Shown here piece by piece: positions 54,192-62,454 of a DNA stretch of 64,000 nucleotides. The DNA is taken from contig OZ244039.1 of the NCBI GenBank assembly GCA_965215225.1, positions 1,798,001 to 1,862,000 of the forward strand. The letters run 5' to 3'. How positions within the stretch are numbered: the stretch's first letter is position 1; every line of letters begins with the position of its first letter. The notes under the pieces were generated by a model that was given only the letters and a program-made list of their open reading frames with translations, searched no databases and was not told where the DNA came from. Both the position numbers and the translations under genes were made by a program. This DNA comes from G965215225 sp965215225. Its GTDB lineage: Bacteria > Pseudomonadota > Gammaproteobacteria > CBDBNL01 > JAAOII01.

Positions 54192-54871
54192 AAGGCATTG
54201 ACCTGAGAAAAGGGTCTGCTACCGAAGAAGCCCTTATCAGCGGATAAGGGGGATGGATGAGCAGACTCAACAATAAAATGCTTCTGTTTGTCCAAATGCT
54301 CTGCCTTCTTCCTGGCATAGCTCCCCCATAGAATAAATGCCAGATCCTTACGCTCAAGGGCGAGCATATAGATGACAGAATCAGTAAATTCCTCCCAGCC
54401 CCGTCTAGCATGAGATGCCGCCCTTCTCATCTCAACTGTGAGGACACTATTTAGCAACAACACCCCCTGTTCCGCCCAATCGCTCAAATCCGACTTGGTT
54501 CGCTCAACCCCAACATCCTCCTTTAGCTCCTTGAATATGTTTTGCAGCGAAGGCGGCGCCTCTACCCCCTCAGGCACAGAAAAGCATAGCCCATGGGCTT
54601 GACCAGGATTGTGATAAGGATCCTGCCCTAAGATGACAACCTTCACCTTATCAAAAGAAGTCAGATTGAATGCATTGAAGACCAGCTTGGAGGGAGGATA
54701 GACAGTCTTGCCCTGCCTCTTTTGCTCAACCAAAAAGGCGCGCAACTTCTTCATATTGGGCTGTTTGAACTCACTCTCTAACCTCTGCCGCCAGCTGGGA
54801 TTGAGATTAGAAGAAGAACTCCTAGGGGTCTTGAGCACTATAATAGGCAGCCATCGCGCGAATTTCCTCAA
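54155..54871 (-). CDS. ung: Uracil-DNA glycosylase
   Basis: Removes uracil from DNA. The 238-residue frame has VVILGQDPYHNPGQAHGL with the catalytic Asp, LLLNSVLTVE, and the uracil-loop HPSPLSADKGFFGSRPF. The ATG at 54871 lies inside the cytochrome gene (overlap 50 bases); GTG 54838, giving 227 residues and a 17-base overlap, agrees better with family length. The C-terminus was altered by a local duplication. Confidence 0.92.
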   Translation of the reverse strand: MRKFARWLPIIVLKTPRSSSSNLNPSWRQRLESEFKQPNMKKLRAFLVEQKRQGKTVYPPSKLVFNAFNLTSFDKVKVVILGQDPYHNPGQAHGLCFSVPEGVEAPPSLQNIFKELKEDVGVERTKSDLSDWAEQGVLLLNSVLTVEMRRAASHARRGWEEFTDSVIYMLALERKDLAFILWGSYARKKAEHLDKQKHFIVESAHPSPLSADKGFFGSRPFSQVNAFLQAVGKEPIVW

Positions 54872-55163
54872 TGGTCAAGTCCTTTACCAAAGGCGCCATC
54901 ACTGGACTCTGGCGAATCCCCTTTTGAATATCCACCATAGTCTTCACCATATAGGCCTTCCACTGACCTCCTAGATTGGGATTGATGTCTGCTGTTCCCC
55001 TGCCGCTCTTATCATGACAGGTGATGCAACCCTTCTCACTAATCAGCCGTTCGCCTAGTTCCCGCTCATTTGCCCCTAAACCAAAGGAGACGAAACAGCC
55101 AGATACCAATAATATTAACCATATCGGCTTCTTTATTAGTCTCATTCGTTTCATTAACTTCAT
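54822..55163 (-). CDS. Small monohaem cytochrome c
   Basis: A 113-residue exported cytochrome: signal peptide about 1-31, haem motif CITCH in SEKGCITCHDKSGRG, and a probable axial Met in SPVMAPLVKDL. Class I fold, periplasmic electron carrier. The first codons (MKLMKRMRLIKK) are themselves built of an ATGAAR repeat related to the repeat array upstream, so the true start may be the Met at codon 7. Confidence 0.85.
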   Translation of the reverse strand: MKLMKRMRLIKKPIWLILLVSGCFVSFGLGANERELGERLISEKGCITCHDKSGRGTADINPNLGGQWKAYMVKTMVDIQKGIRQSPVMAPLVKDLTIEEIRAMAAYYSAQDP

Positions 55164-55294
55164 TCGCTTATCGACCTCATTAGTCTCATTAATCTTTCAG
55201 TGATGCTTTTAATTCCTTCATTCGCTTAATTCGCTTCATTCATCTCATCAGCGGGCTTCTTGCTTGATTCGCTTCATCAAACTCATCAACCTCA

Positions 55295-55405
55295 TCAGCG
55301 GACAATAGAACTGAAATATTCGGCTAGCTTCTCCATTTCCCCTTCATTGAAAAGAAGAACGAGGATGGGACTATCGATAAGGGCTTCTTGCCTGATTAGC
55401 TTCAT
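55295..55405 (-). CDS. 36-codon ORF from duplicated cytochrome c 3' end, copy 1
   Basis: Starts MKLIRQEALIDSP and ends EMEKLAEYFSSIVR, then TGA. The last 17 or so residues equal the C-terminal helix of the cytochrome encoded at 55816. Translation is unproven; it may be only a remnant with an open frame. Confidence 0.35.
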   Translation of the reverse strand: MKLIRQEALIDSPILVLLFNEGEMEKLAEYFSSIVR

Positions 55406-55422
55406 CAACTTCATTAATCTCA

Positions 55423-55533
55423 TCAGCGGACAACAGAACTGAAATATTCGGCTAGCTTCTCCATTTCCTGTTCATTGAAAAGAAGAGCGAGGATGGGACT
55501 ATCGATAAGGGCTTCTTGCTTGATTCGCTTCAT
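55423..55533 (-). CDS. 36-codon ORF from duplicated cytochrome c 3' end, copy 2
   Basis: Starts MKRIKQEALIDSP, ends QEMEKLAEYFSSVVR. It has exactly the same length as the other copies although the repeat spacing differs. Translation unproven. Confidence 0.35.
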   Translation of the reverse strand: MKRIKQEALIDSPILALLFNEQEMEKLAEYFSSVVR

Positions 55534-55568
55534 CAAACTCATCAAACTCATCAATCTCATTAATCTCA

Positions 55569-55679
55569 TCAGCGGACAACAGAACTGAAATATTCGGCTA
55601 GCTTCTCCATTTCCTCTTCATTGAAAAGAAGAGCGAGGATGGGACTATCGATAAGGGCTTCTTGCTTCATTATCTTCAT
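55569..55679 (-). CDS. 36-codon ORF from duplicated cytochrome c 3' end, copy 3
   Basis: Starts MKIMKQEALIDSP, ends EEMEKLAEYFSSVVR; same protein as copy 4. Translation unproven. Confidence 0.35.
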   Translation of the reverse strand: MKIMKQEALIDSPILALLFNEEEMEKLAEYFSSVVR

Positions 55680-55696
55680 CAACTTCATTAATCTCA

Positions 55697-55807
55697 TCAG
55701 CGGACAACAGAACTGAAATATTCAGCTAGCTTCTCCATTTCCTCTTCATTGAAAAGAAGAGCGAGGATAGGACTATCAATAAGGGCTTCTTGCTTCATTA
55801 TCTTCAT
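55697..55807 (-). CDS. 36-codon ORF from duplicated cytochrome c 3' end, copy 4
   Basis: Starts MKIMKQEALIDSP, ends EEMEKLAEYFSSVVR. Its ATG lies eight bases after the stop of the cytochrome gene at 55816, with GAGG in between, so translational coupling is possible. One base differs silently from copy 3. Translation unproven. Confidence 0.38.
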   Translation of the reverse strand: MKIMKQEALIDSPILALLFNEEEMEKLAEYFSSVVR

Positions 55808-55815
55808 CAACCTCA

Positions 55816-56133
55816 TCAGCGGACAATAGAACTGAAATATTCGGCTAGCTTCTCCATTTCCTCTTCACTGAGGGGAAGAGCATGAGGAAGCATGGGACTA
55901 TAGGGCTCTTTCTCGGCGGCGAAATACTGGAGGCGAGTGATGATATAGAGCTTTGATTGACCAGCAAGATGAGGGTATTCGGATTCAGGAGAAACACCTC
56001 TAACTCCATGGCAGGTCATACATTTATAGCGAAAGGCAAGTTCCTTGCCATCCTCCTCAGCCATCGCCAGCTGAACCAATAGCACCAATGAAGAAACAAG
56101 CGCCAATAGCAGCGCCCTAAGATATCTAATCAT
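55816..56133 (-). CDS. Monohaem cytochrome c (c4/c5-like)
   Basis: A 105-residue periplasmic cytochrome: signal peptide 1-25, haem motif CMTCH in FRYKCMTCHGVRGV, AGQSKLYIITRLQYF and the axial Met in PYSPMLPHALPLSEEE. It resembles one half of cytochrome c4. It likely receives haem through CcmF/CcmG encoded nearby. Its last 25 codons are the source of the array downstream. Confidence 0.88.
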   Translation of the reverse strand: MIRYLRALLLALVSSLVLLVQLAMAEEDGKELAFRYKCMTCHGVRGVSPESEYPHLAGQSKLYIITRLQYFAAEKEPYSPMLPHALPLSEEEMEKLAEYFSSIVR

Positions 56134-56212
56134 AAGGGGATTATATCCTATAACATATGATTATCGTTCGTCATGATTTGTGTTTGCTATCCGATGGTTA
56201 TAATATTCTCTT

Positions 56213-56701
56213 ATGGATTATTTTTTAGATCAAATCGATTCACTGGTTATTATTGCTATTTTTGTTGCCACTTTATTTCTTGGTCAATGGCAACACAGAA
56301 GGCAGTTGATACAAGAAAAAGAGATGGATTATATGATAGAGTTCTTAGTCCAATTATCCATTTGGCACAACAAGACGACAAAAGTATTTAAGAAACATTC
56401 TAAAAATACGAAAAAAAGGGAGGAAGAAATGCAAAAATCCATAAAAGAATATTATAGTAATCCAAATGTGCTTAGAGGTATTATCTTATTATCCAATGAG
56501 GAGTTTGGGGAGTATTATCCAATATTCCATAAGGCTTACCAAGGCAACTCTGATGAGAATATGCGTCATTTAATTTCATTTATTAATACCATTATTAAAA
56601 AATATCGGGAGAAGAGTAGTCGTGATGTAATAGAAAAGAAAATTAAGCTCTTACTTAACATAAAACCCGATGAAGATATACGAAAGTATATGGAATCATA
56701 A
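56213..56701 (+). CDS. Hypothetical membrane-anchored protein
   Basis: A 162-residue protein of no recognised family: one transmembrane helix (about 10-25, LVIIAIFVATLFLG), then a charged, helical cytoplasmic part (KKHSKNTKKREEEMQKSIKE). The codon use is markedly AT-rich compared with the housekeeping genes, marking the left edge of the accessory region. The following 276 bases (56702-56978) hold no gene; a short fragment like the gene's own 3' end recurs near 57959. Start ATG 56213 fits the helix. Confidence 0.6.
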   Translation: MDYFLDQIDSLVIIAIFVATLFLGQWQHRRQLIQEKEMDYMIEFLVQLSIWHNKTTKVFKKHSKNTKKREEEMQKSIKEYYSNPNVLRGIILLSNEEFGEYYPIFHKAYQGNSDENMRHLISFINTIIKKYREKSSRDVIEKKIKLLLNIKPDEDIRKYMES

Positions 56702-56978
56702 AACCTGAATATGTATAATAAATCATTACTTAAAAGATTGAAAAAGGAAGGCAAATATACTTATATTAATAGCTTACCTTTTATTTATACCGGGAGCAAC
56801 GAACCAAATTAGAGCTTATTGAGGCGAGGGTTAATTTTGACCCGTCAAATCTATAAATCCTCAGAAGGTTAAATTTTGGATTTTTAGTGATGTATGTATA
56901 GGATGTATAGGAAGCAAGGTAGGTTGTAATTTGTTTTTCACACATCGGAAGAGCATCCAAAAATTATAGCAAGATTGT

Positions 56979-57884
56979 TTAGGTGCTGTCAAAAAAGGCT
57001 TCGTCAAATTCGGGTTCTTCTACAGGCCTGTAGCCGAGCCTATGTTTCTTCAAGAGCTCTATCAATTCTTCACCATTTATACACTCTATCCCTAGTTCAT
57101 GGGCGGCTTCTCTCCCCCTCTTAGTAAAATCAGATGTGGTGATAAAAACTGCTTTCTCAGCCTTATCCTGGACCATCGCCCCGTGCAATGCCTGTATTCT
57201 ATCCGAGCTAATATTACTGCCTTTTTTGTATCTCTTCGATTGAAAAACCACCTTAAATCTTACCAAACCAAAAGCAAAAAAGCCAAATCCATCAATTCCA
57301 TGATCGCCAGTCCGTTTCGTTTCAACAGCATCCTCATAACCCACAGCCTTAAAAAGCTTCTTGCATAGTCTTTCAAATGCAAATGGATCCATTGTTCGGA
57401 TTTTATTCAGCTGCCTTTCTTGCCTTTGCTCCTCTCTTTTTGCTTGTTTCTCCTCCTTGTCAAGTTCTTCAACAACCTGCTTAGCTCTCTCTGCCTGTTT
57501 TCCCTTAGCTGCAAGCCCTACCTCCTCCCTAAAATTATCTAACGACTTCTTATCCTTGTTAGTATCCCACTTGGTCAGCTCGGGGATCCTCTCTCTGCCT
57601 TCTTGCGATAAAGCCCAGATACCGAATGGCGCGTCAGATGTCAAATATCCTGCATATTTGAGGTCTAGTCTTGCCGAACCTGCATTATAGTAAAACTCAA
57701 GATCCCCTCCTTTCATTTTTTTCTCTGATAGTTCGTCACTTAGTTGAAATCTTTCAGCAAGCTTAGCCACGACATCCTTGGTTCTAGCCTCTCCACCCAG
57801 CTCATGCAACGCCAGTAATAGATAAGGATATATATGCTTGAAAGATGGGACCTCCGTCAAAGGTGGAACGGGTTCTTTTGTCAT
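56979..57884 (-). CDS. Mrr-like restriction endonuclease, one N-domain
   Basis: A 301-residue protein. Residues about 14-105 are an Mrr_N winged-helix domain (HIYPYLLLALHELGGEARTK, GIWALSQEGRERIPEL). After a charged linker, residues about 165-285 form an Mrr_cat nuclease domain with E171 (FERL), D198 (GIDGF) and Q215-x-K217 (VFQSKRYK), a complete PD-(D/E)xK-type site. Such enzymes cut methylated or otherwise modified DNA. AGAGGAG precedes the ATG by a good distance. The gene is one of three paralogues arranged in tandem. Confidence 0.85.
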   Translation of the reverse strand: MTKEPVPPLTEVPSFKHIYPYLLLALHELGGEARTKDVVAKLAERFQLSDELSEKKMKGGDLEFYYNAGSARLDLKYAGYLTSDAPFGIWALSQEGRERIPELTKWDTNKDKKSLDNFREEVGLAAKGKQAERAKQVVEELDKEEKQAKREEQRQERQLNKIRTMDPFAFERLCKKLFKAVGYEDAVETKRTGDHGIDGFGFFAFGLVRFKVVFQSKRYKKGSNISSDRIQALHGAMVQDKAEKAVFITTSDFTKRGREAAHELGIECINGEELIELLKKHRLGYRPVEEPEFDEAFFDST

Positions 57885-58051
57885 TAGGATACTCCTCTTT
57901 TAGTTCATAAATTCCCATTATAAGTGCAGCACCTTCCTTCCAGGGGAAGAATAGATCCAATGTAACAGAAAAGAAAATTAAACTCTTTGGTCTAATCTTT
58001 GTTTTCTGTTGTTGTTTTTTTTACAGATCGGAGAGCGTCCACAAATCACAA

Positions 58052-59386
58052 CTACATACTGTCAAAGAAGGCTTCGTTAAATTCGAGTTCTTCTACCGGA
58101 CTGTAACCAAGCCTATGTTTCTTCAAAAGCTCTATCAATTTTTCACCATTTATACACTCTATCCCTAGTTCACGGGCGGCTTCTATTCCACTCCTAGTAA
58201 AATCAGAAGTGGTAATAAAAACTGCTTTCTCGGCATTATGCCGGGCCATCGCCCCATGCAATTCCTGTATTTTATCCGAGCTAATATTACTGCCCTTTTT
58301 GTATCTTTTCGATTGAAAAACCACCTTAAATCTTACCAAACCAAAAGCAAAAAAGCCAAATCCATCAATTCCAGAATCGCCAGTCGGCTTCGTTTCAATA
58401 CCATCCTCATAACCCACGGCTTTAAAAAGCCTCTTGAATAGTCTTTCAAATGCAAATGGATCCATTGTTCGGATTTTATTCAGCTGCCTTTCTTGCTCTT
58501 GCTCCTCTCTTTTTGCTTGTTGCTCCTCCTTGTCAGATTCTTCAACAACTTGACTAGCTTTCCCTGCCTCTTTTTTCTTGGTTGCAAGCTTTACCCTCTC
58601 CCTAAAATTATCTAACGACTCCTTATCCTTCTTAACATCCCACTCAGTCAGATCAGGAATCTTTTCTTTGCCTTTTTGAGATAAAGCCCAGACACCGTGT
58701 GGCGAGTCAGATGCCACATATCCTGCGACTTTGAGGATGTGTTTTGCCCAAGTGGTATTATGGTAAAAGTAAAGATCCCCTCCTTTCATTTTTTTCTTTA
58801 ATAGTTTCTCACTGAGTTGAAATCTTTCAGCAAGCTTAGCCACCGCATCCCCTGTTTTAGCCTCCCCACCCAACTGATGCAACGCCAATAATAGATAAGG
58901 ATATATATCCTTGGAAGATGGGACCTTCGTCCAAGGTGGGACTGGTTCTTTTTTTGCTTGTTTCTCCTTCTTGTCAAATTCTTCAACAACCTGCTTAGAT
59001 TCTCTCTTATCTGCAAGCCTTACCTCCTCCCTAAAATTATCCAACGACTCCTTATCCTTGTTAGTGTCCCACCTAGTCAGCTCGGGGATCTTTTCTCTGC
59101 CTTCTCGCGATAAAGCCCAGATACCGCGTGGCGAGTCAGATGCCAAATATCCTGCGACTTTGAGGTCTAGTCTTGCACAACCTACATTAAAACGAAAATG
59201 AGGCTCCCCGCTTTTCGTTTTTTTCTTCAATAGTTTCTTACTCAGTTCAAATCTTTCAGCAAGCCTAGCAACCACATCCCCAGTTTTAGCTTCCCCGCCC
59301 AACTCATGCAACTCTAATAATAGATAAGGATATATATACTTTTTAGATGGGATTTTCGTCCAAGGTGGTATAAGTTCTTTTGTCAT
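58052..59386 (-). CDS. Mrr-like restriction endonuclease, two N-domains
   Basis: A 444-residue paralogue of the preceding gene: Mrr_N copy 1 (about 1-145), Mrr_N copy 2 (about 146-300) and Mrr_cat (about 305-425), with E314, D341 and Q358-x-K360 all present. The second N-domain starts KEPVPPWTKVPS, matching the protein's own N-terminus, so it arose by in-frame duplication. Upstream about 100 bases (59387-59480) resemble those of the first gene. Confidence 0.85.
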   Translation of the reverse strand: MTKELIPPWTKIPSKKYIYPYLLLELHELGGEAKTGDVVARLAERFELSKKLLKKKTKSGEPHFRFNVGCARLDLKVAGYLASDSPRGIWALSREGREKIPELTRWDTNKDKESLDNFREEVRLADKRESKQVVEEFDKKEKQAKKEPVPPWTKVPSSKDIYPYLLLALHQLGGEAKTGDAVAKLAERFQLSEKLLKKKMKGGDLYFYHNTTWAKHILKVAGYVASDSPHGVWALSQKGKEKIPDLTEWDVKKDKESLDNFRERVKLATKKKEAGKASQVVEESDKEEQQAKREEQEQERQLNKIRTMDPFAFERLFKRLFKAVGYEDGIETKPTGDSGIDGFGFFAFGLVRFKVVFQSKRYKKGSNISSDKIQELHGAMARHNAEKAVFITTSDFTRSGIEAARELGIECINGEKLIELLKKHRLGYSPVEELEFNEAFFDSM

Positions 59387-59479
59387 CAGAATACTCCTCT
59401 TTTAGTTCATAAATTCCTATTATAAGCGTAACACCTTCCTTCCAGGGAAAGAATAGACCCGATGTAATAGAAAATAAAA

Positions 59480-59756
59480 TCAGATGTGGTGCTAAACACT
59501 GCTTTCTCATCTCTCAGCCTTATACTGGACCATCGCCTCATGCAATTCCAGTATTTTATCCGAGCTAATATTACTGCCCTCCTGCTATCCTTTCGATTGA
59601 AAAGCCACTTTAAAGGTCGTCAAAAACAAAAAAATCGAATCTATCAATTCCAAGATCGCCAGTCAGTTTCGTTTCAACAAAATCCCCACTACCCAACCTA
59701 AAAAAGCTGTTTGAATAGTATTTCAAATTCAAATGGACACATCTTTCAGATTTTAT
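59480..59756 (-). pseudogene. Decayed Mrr nuclease domain
   Basis: On the minus strand after LNKI comes TGA and then KMCPFEFEILFKQLF, matching RTMDPFAFERLCKKLF of the intact genes. Further on, QFQDRQ and SELILPS regions are recognisable in shifted frames; the part coding the C-terminal third is missing. Nuclease function is lost. Confidence 0.85.
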
Positions 59757-62048
59757 TCAGCTGCTCTTCCTGCCCCTGTTTCTCTTTTTTGGTTTGTTTC
59801 TTCTTCTCGCCAGGTGCTTCAACGACTTGCTTGGCTTTTCTTGCCCCTTTCCTTCCTTAGCAGCTGCAGGCCTTACCTCCCCAAGTGCTAGAGCAGGAGG
59901 GGTACGTCTCTCTATTCTTTTCTTAGCAATTGCAAGCCCTATCTCCTTCCTAAAATTATCTAACGACTCCTTATCCCTGTTAATATCCCACTCAGTCAGA
60001 TCAGGGATCTTTTCTTTACCTTCTTGCGATAAAGTCCAGACACCGGCTGGCGAGTCAGATGCCAAATATCTTGCCTCTTTAAGTCCGTGCTTTGCCGAAG
60101 TTGTATTAAAGTAAAAATGAGAACCCCCTCTTTTCCTTTTTTTCTCTAATAGCTCCTTACTTAGCTGAAATCTTTCAGCAAGCCTAGCCACCACATCCTC
60201 TGTTTTAGCCTCCCCGCCCAACTCATGCAACTCCAATAATAGATAAGGATATATATGCTTGGAAGATGGGACCTCTGTCAAAGGTGGTGCGGGTTCTTTT
60301 TTTGCTTGTTTCTCCTCCTTGTCAGGTTCTTCAACAACCTGCATAGTTCTCTTTGCCTTTTTTCTCTTGGCCGCAAGCTTTACCTCCTCCCTAAAATTAT
60401 CTAACGACTCCTTATCCTTGTTAGTAGCCCACTTAGTCAGATCGGAAATCTTTTCTTTACTTTCTTGCGATAAAGCCCAGACACCTACTGGTGAGTCAGA
60501 TGCCAAATACCCTGCGACCTTGAGGTCTTGTCTTGCCCAAGCTGTCTTATTGTGAAAATGAAACTCCCCGCTTTTCGTTTTTTTCTCTAATAGTTCCTCA
60601 CTTAGTTGAAATCTTTTAGCAAGCCTAGCCACCACATCCTTTGTTTTAGCCTCTCCGCCCAACTCATGCAACACCAGTAATAGATAAGGATATATATCCT
60701 TTTCAGATGGGATCTCCGTCCAAGGTGGGACGGGTTCTTTTTTTGCTTGTTCCTCCTCCTTGTCAGATTCTTCAACAACCTGCTTAGCCTTCTTTGCCCC
60801 TTTTTTCTTAGTAGCTGCAAACATTACCTCCTCCCTAAAATTGTCTAACGACTCCTTATCCTTGTTAGTATCCCACTTAACCAGATCAGAAATCTTTTCT
60901 TTACCTTCTTGCGATAAAGCCCAGACACCGATTGGCGAGTCAGATGCTAAATATCCTGCGACCTTGAGGGATTCTCTTGCCCAAGCTGTCCTACTAGAAA
61001 AATGAGGACTCCCTGTTTTCGTTCTCTCTTCTAATAGTTTCTCACTTAGTTGAAATCTTTCAGCAAGCCTAGCCACCACATCCGGTTTTTCAGCCTCTCC
61101 GCCCAACTCATGCAACGCCAGTAATAGATAAGGATATATATGCTTTTCAGATGGGATTTCCGTCCAAGGTGGGACGGGTTCTTTTTTTGCTTGTTCCTTC
61201 TCCTTGTCAGATTCTTCAACACCCTGCTTAGCTTTCCTTGCCCCCTTTTTCTTAGCTGCAAGCCTTACCTCCTCCCTAAAATTATCTAACGAATCCTTAT
61301 CCCTGTTAATATTCCACTCAGTCAGATCTGGAATCTTCTCTTTACCTTCTTGCGATAAAGCCCAGACACCGACTGGTGAGTCAGTTGCCAAATATCCTGC
61401 GACCTTGAGGAGTTCTCTTGCCCAAGCTGTATTAAAGTAAAAAAGAAGATTCCCTCCTTTCGTCTTTTTCTCTAATAGTTCCTCACTTAGTTGAAATCCT
61501 TCAGCAAGCCTAGCCACCACATCCTTTGTTTTAGCCTCTCCGCCTAACTGATGCAACGTCAGTAATAGATAAGGATATATATGCTTGTAAGATGGGACCT
61601 CCATCAAAGGTGGGACGGGTTCTTGTGTCATATCCTTGCCAGATTCTTGAACGACCTGCTTAGATTTTCTTGCCACTTTTGTCTTAGCTGCAAGCTTTAC
61701 TTCATCCCTAAAATTATCTAACGACTCCTTATCCTTGTGAATATCCCACTTAACCAGATCGGGAATCTTTTCTTTGCCTTTTTGCGATAAAGCCCAGACA
61801 TCGGATGGCGAGTCAGATGTCAAATATCCTGCGGCTTTGAGGTGTTGGCTTGCCAAAGTTGTATTAGGGTAAAAAAGAAAAGTTTTGTTCAATGGTTCCT
61901 CACCTATTTGAAACCCTTCAGCAAGCTTAGCAACCACATCCGCTGTTTTAGCCTCTCCGTCTAACCGATACAACGCTAGTAATAGATAAGGATATATATC
62001 CTTTTCAGATGGGACCTCCGTCCAAGGTGGGATGGGTTCTTTCGTCAT
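59757..62048 (-). CDS. Array of five Mrr N-terminal winged-helix domains, nuclease part lost
   Basis: A 763-residue protein made of five repeats: residues 1-139, 140-288, 289-436, 437-583 and 584-763. Each has the (K/Q)EP-PP-(W/L)-(T/M)E(V/I)PS start, IYPYLLL-LH-LGGEA, the recognition region RLAE-FQLS, a variable stretch, the GVWALSQEGKEKI wing and a linker DKESLDNFREEV. Repeat 2 still begins with Met (MTQEP), as an old gene start would. Near 59845-59860 a frameshift puts the last ~24 residues out of frame; the nuclease domain follows as a pseudogene. As it stands the product would be a DNA-binding array without nuclease. Confidence 0.8.
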   Translation of the reverse strand: MTKEPIPPWTEVPSEKDIYPYLLLALYRLDGEAKTADVVAKLAEGFQIGEEPLNKTFLFYPNTTLASQHLKAAGYLTSDSPSDVWALSQKGKEKIPDLVKWDIHKDKESLDNFRDEVKLAAKTKVARKSKQVVQESGKDMTQEPVPPLMEVPSYKHIYPYLLLTLHQLGGEAKTKDVVARLAEGFQLSEELLEKKTKGGNLLFYFNTAWARELLKVAGYLATDSPVGVWALSQEGKEKIPDLTEWNINRDKDSLDNFREEVRLAAKKKGARKAKQGVEESDKEKEQAKKEPVPPWTEIPSEKHIYPYLLLALHELGGEAEKPDVVARLAERFQLSEKLLEERTKTGSPHFSSRTAWARESLKVAGYLASDSPIGVWALSQEGKEKISDLVKWDTNKDKESLDNFREEVMFAATKKKGAKKAKQVVEESDKEEEQAKKEPVPPWTEIPSEKDIYPYLLLVLHELGGEAKTKDVVARLAKRFQLSEELLEKKTKSGEFHFHNKTAWARQDLKVAGYLASDSPVGVWALSQESKEKISDLTKWATNKDKESLDNFREEVKLAAKRKKAKRTMQVVEEPDKEEKQAKKEPAPPLTEVPSSKHIYPYLLLELHELGGEAKTEDVVARLAERFQLSKELLEKKRKRGGSHFYFNTTSAKHGLKEARYLASDSPAGVWTLSQEGKEKIPDLTEWDINRDKESLDNFRKEIGLAIAKKRIERRTPPALALGEVRPAAAKEGKGQEKPSKSLKHLARRRNKPKKRNRGRKSS

Positions 62049-62222
62049 CAGAATACTTTTCTTTTAGTTACCAATATTTTAATTATCAATAAAAAACACA
62101 TCAAATTTTTCTGCTAATAATTATAGGCGATTATTGGCAAATATTATGAACACTTAACCAATAAAAAGACTAAGACAGTTTGTTCTCTGCGGCTTATAGG
62201 TCGAGCTATGGATCCTTCTGCT

Positions 62223-62300
62223 CTTCTAGGTTGAGCTCGGGGAGGTTAGCTACTTCTTTTCTTCTTCTAGGTTAAGCTCGGGGAGGTTGGCTACTTCTTT
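62223..62300. repeat. 41-bp tandem duplication in a gene-free stretch
   Basis: Two copies of CTTCTAGGTT(G/A)AGCTCGGGGAGGTT(A/G)GCTACTTCTTT, period 41. On the minus strand the first reads EVANLPELNLEE, possibly the end of a lost gene. The whole stretch 62049-62454 has no other gene that I can support. Confidence 0.7.
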
Positions 62301-62454
62301 CAGAGTGGTGAGGCTTAGTTGGACTGCCAATTAGGTCAATGATGCAGCGAGACGCCAATTTTTATCACTCGCTGACAAGGTTTAGAAGGGAAAGGGATAA
62401 GGGATTTAATAAAGACACTAATGGTTTTAAAAGGTATTAGACTTATCCTTATTG

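Larger units (their letters stand above)
55295..55880 (-). repeat. Tandem array of cytochrome c 3' ends
   Basis: The stretch TCAGCGGACAATAGAACTGA with what follows occurs five times, starting near 55295, 55423, 55569, 55697 and 55816 (the last is the real gene end). Spacings are 128, 146, 128 and 119 bases. Between units lies low-complexity ATGAAR/TTGATGAG sequence. The region 55164-55294 holds similar low-complexity sequence and no gene. Confidence 0.9.

Noticed and set aside
54022..54411. 129-codon minus-strand frame overlapping ung
   Set aside because: Most of it is ung in another frame; only its end, a copy of the ung terminus, is meaningful and is listed as a repeat.
55295..55880. Spaced repeats near cytochrome genes as a possible CRISPR or integron array
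   Set aside because: The repeat is a gene 3' end and the intervals are themselves repeated low-complexity sequence.
56702..56978. Possible terminator hairpin after the hypothetical gene (AAGGAAGGCAA / TAGCTTACCTTTT)
   Set aside because: Pairing is imperfect with a long AT-rich loop; not strong enough to call.
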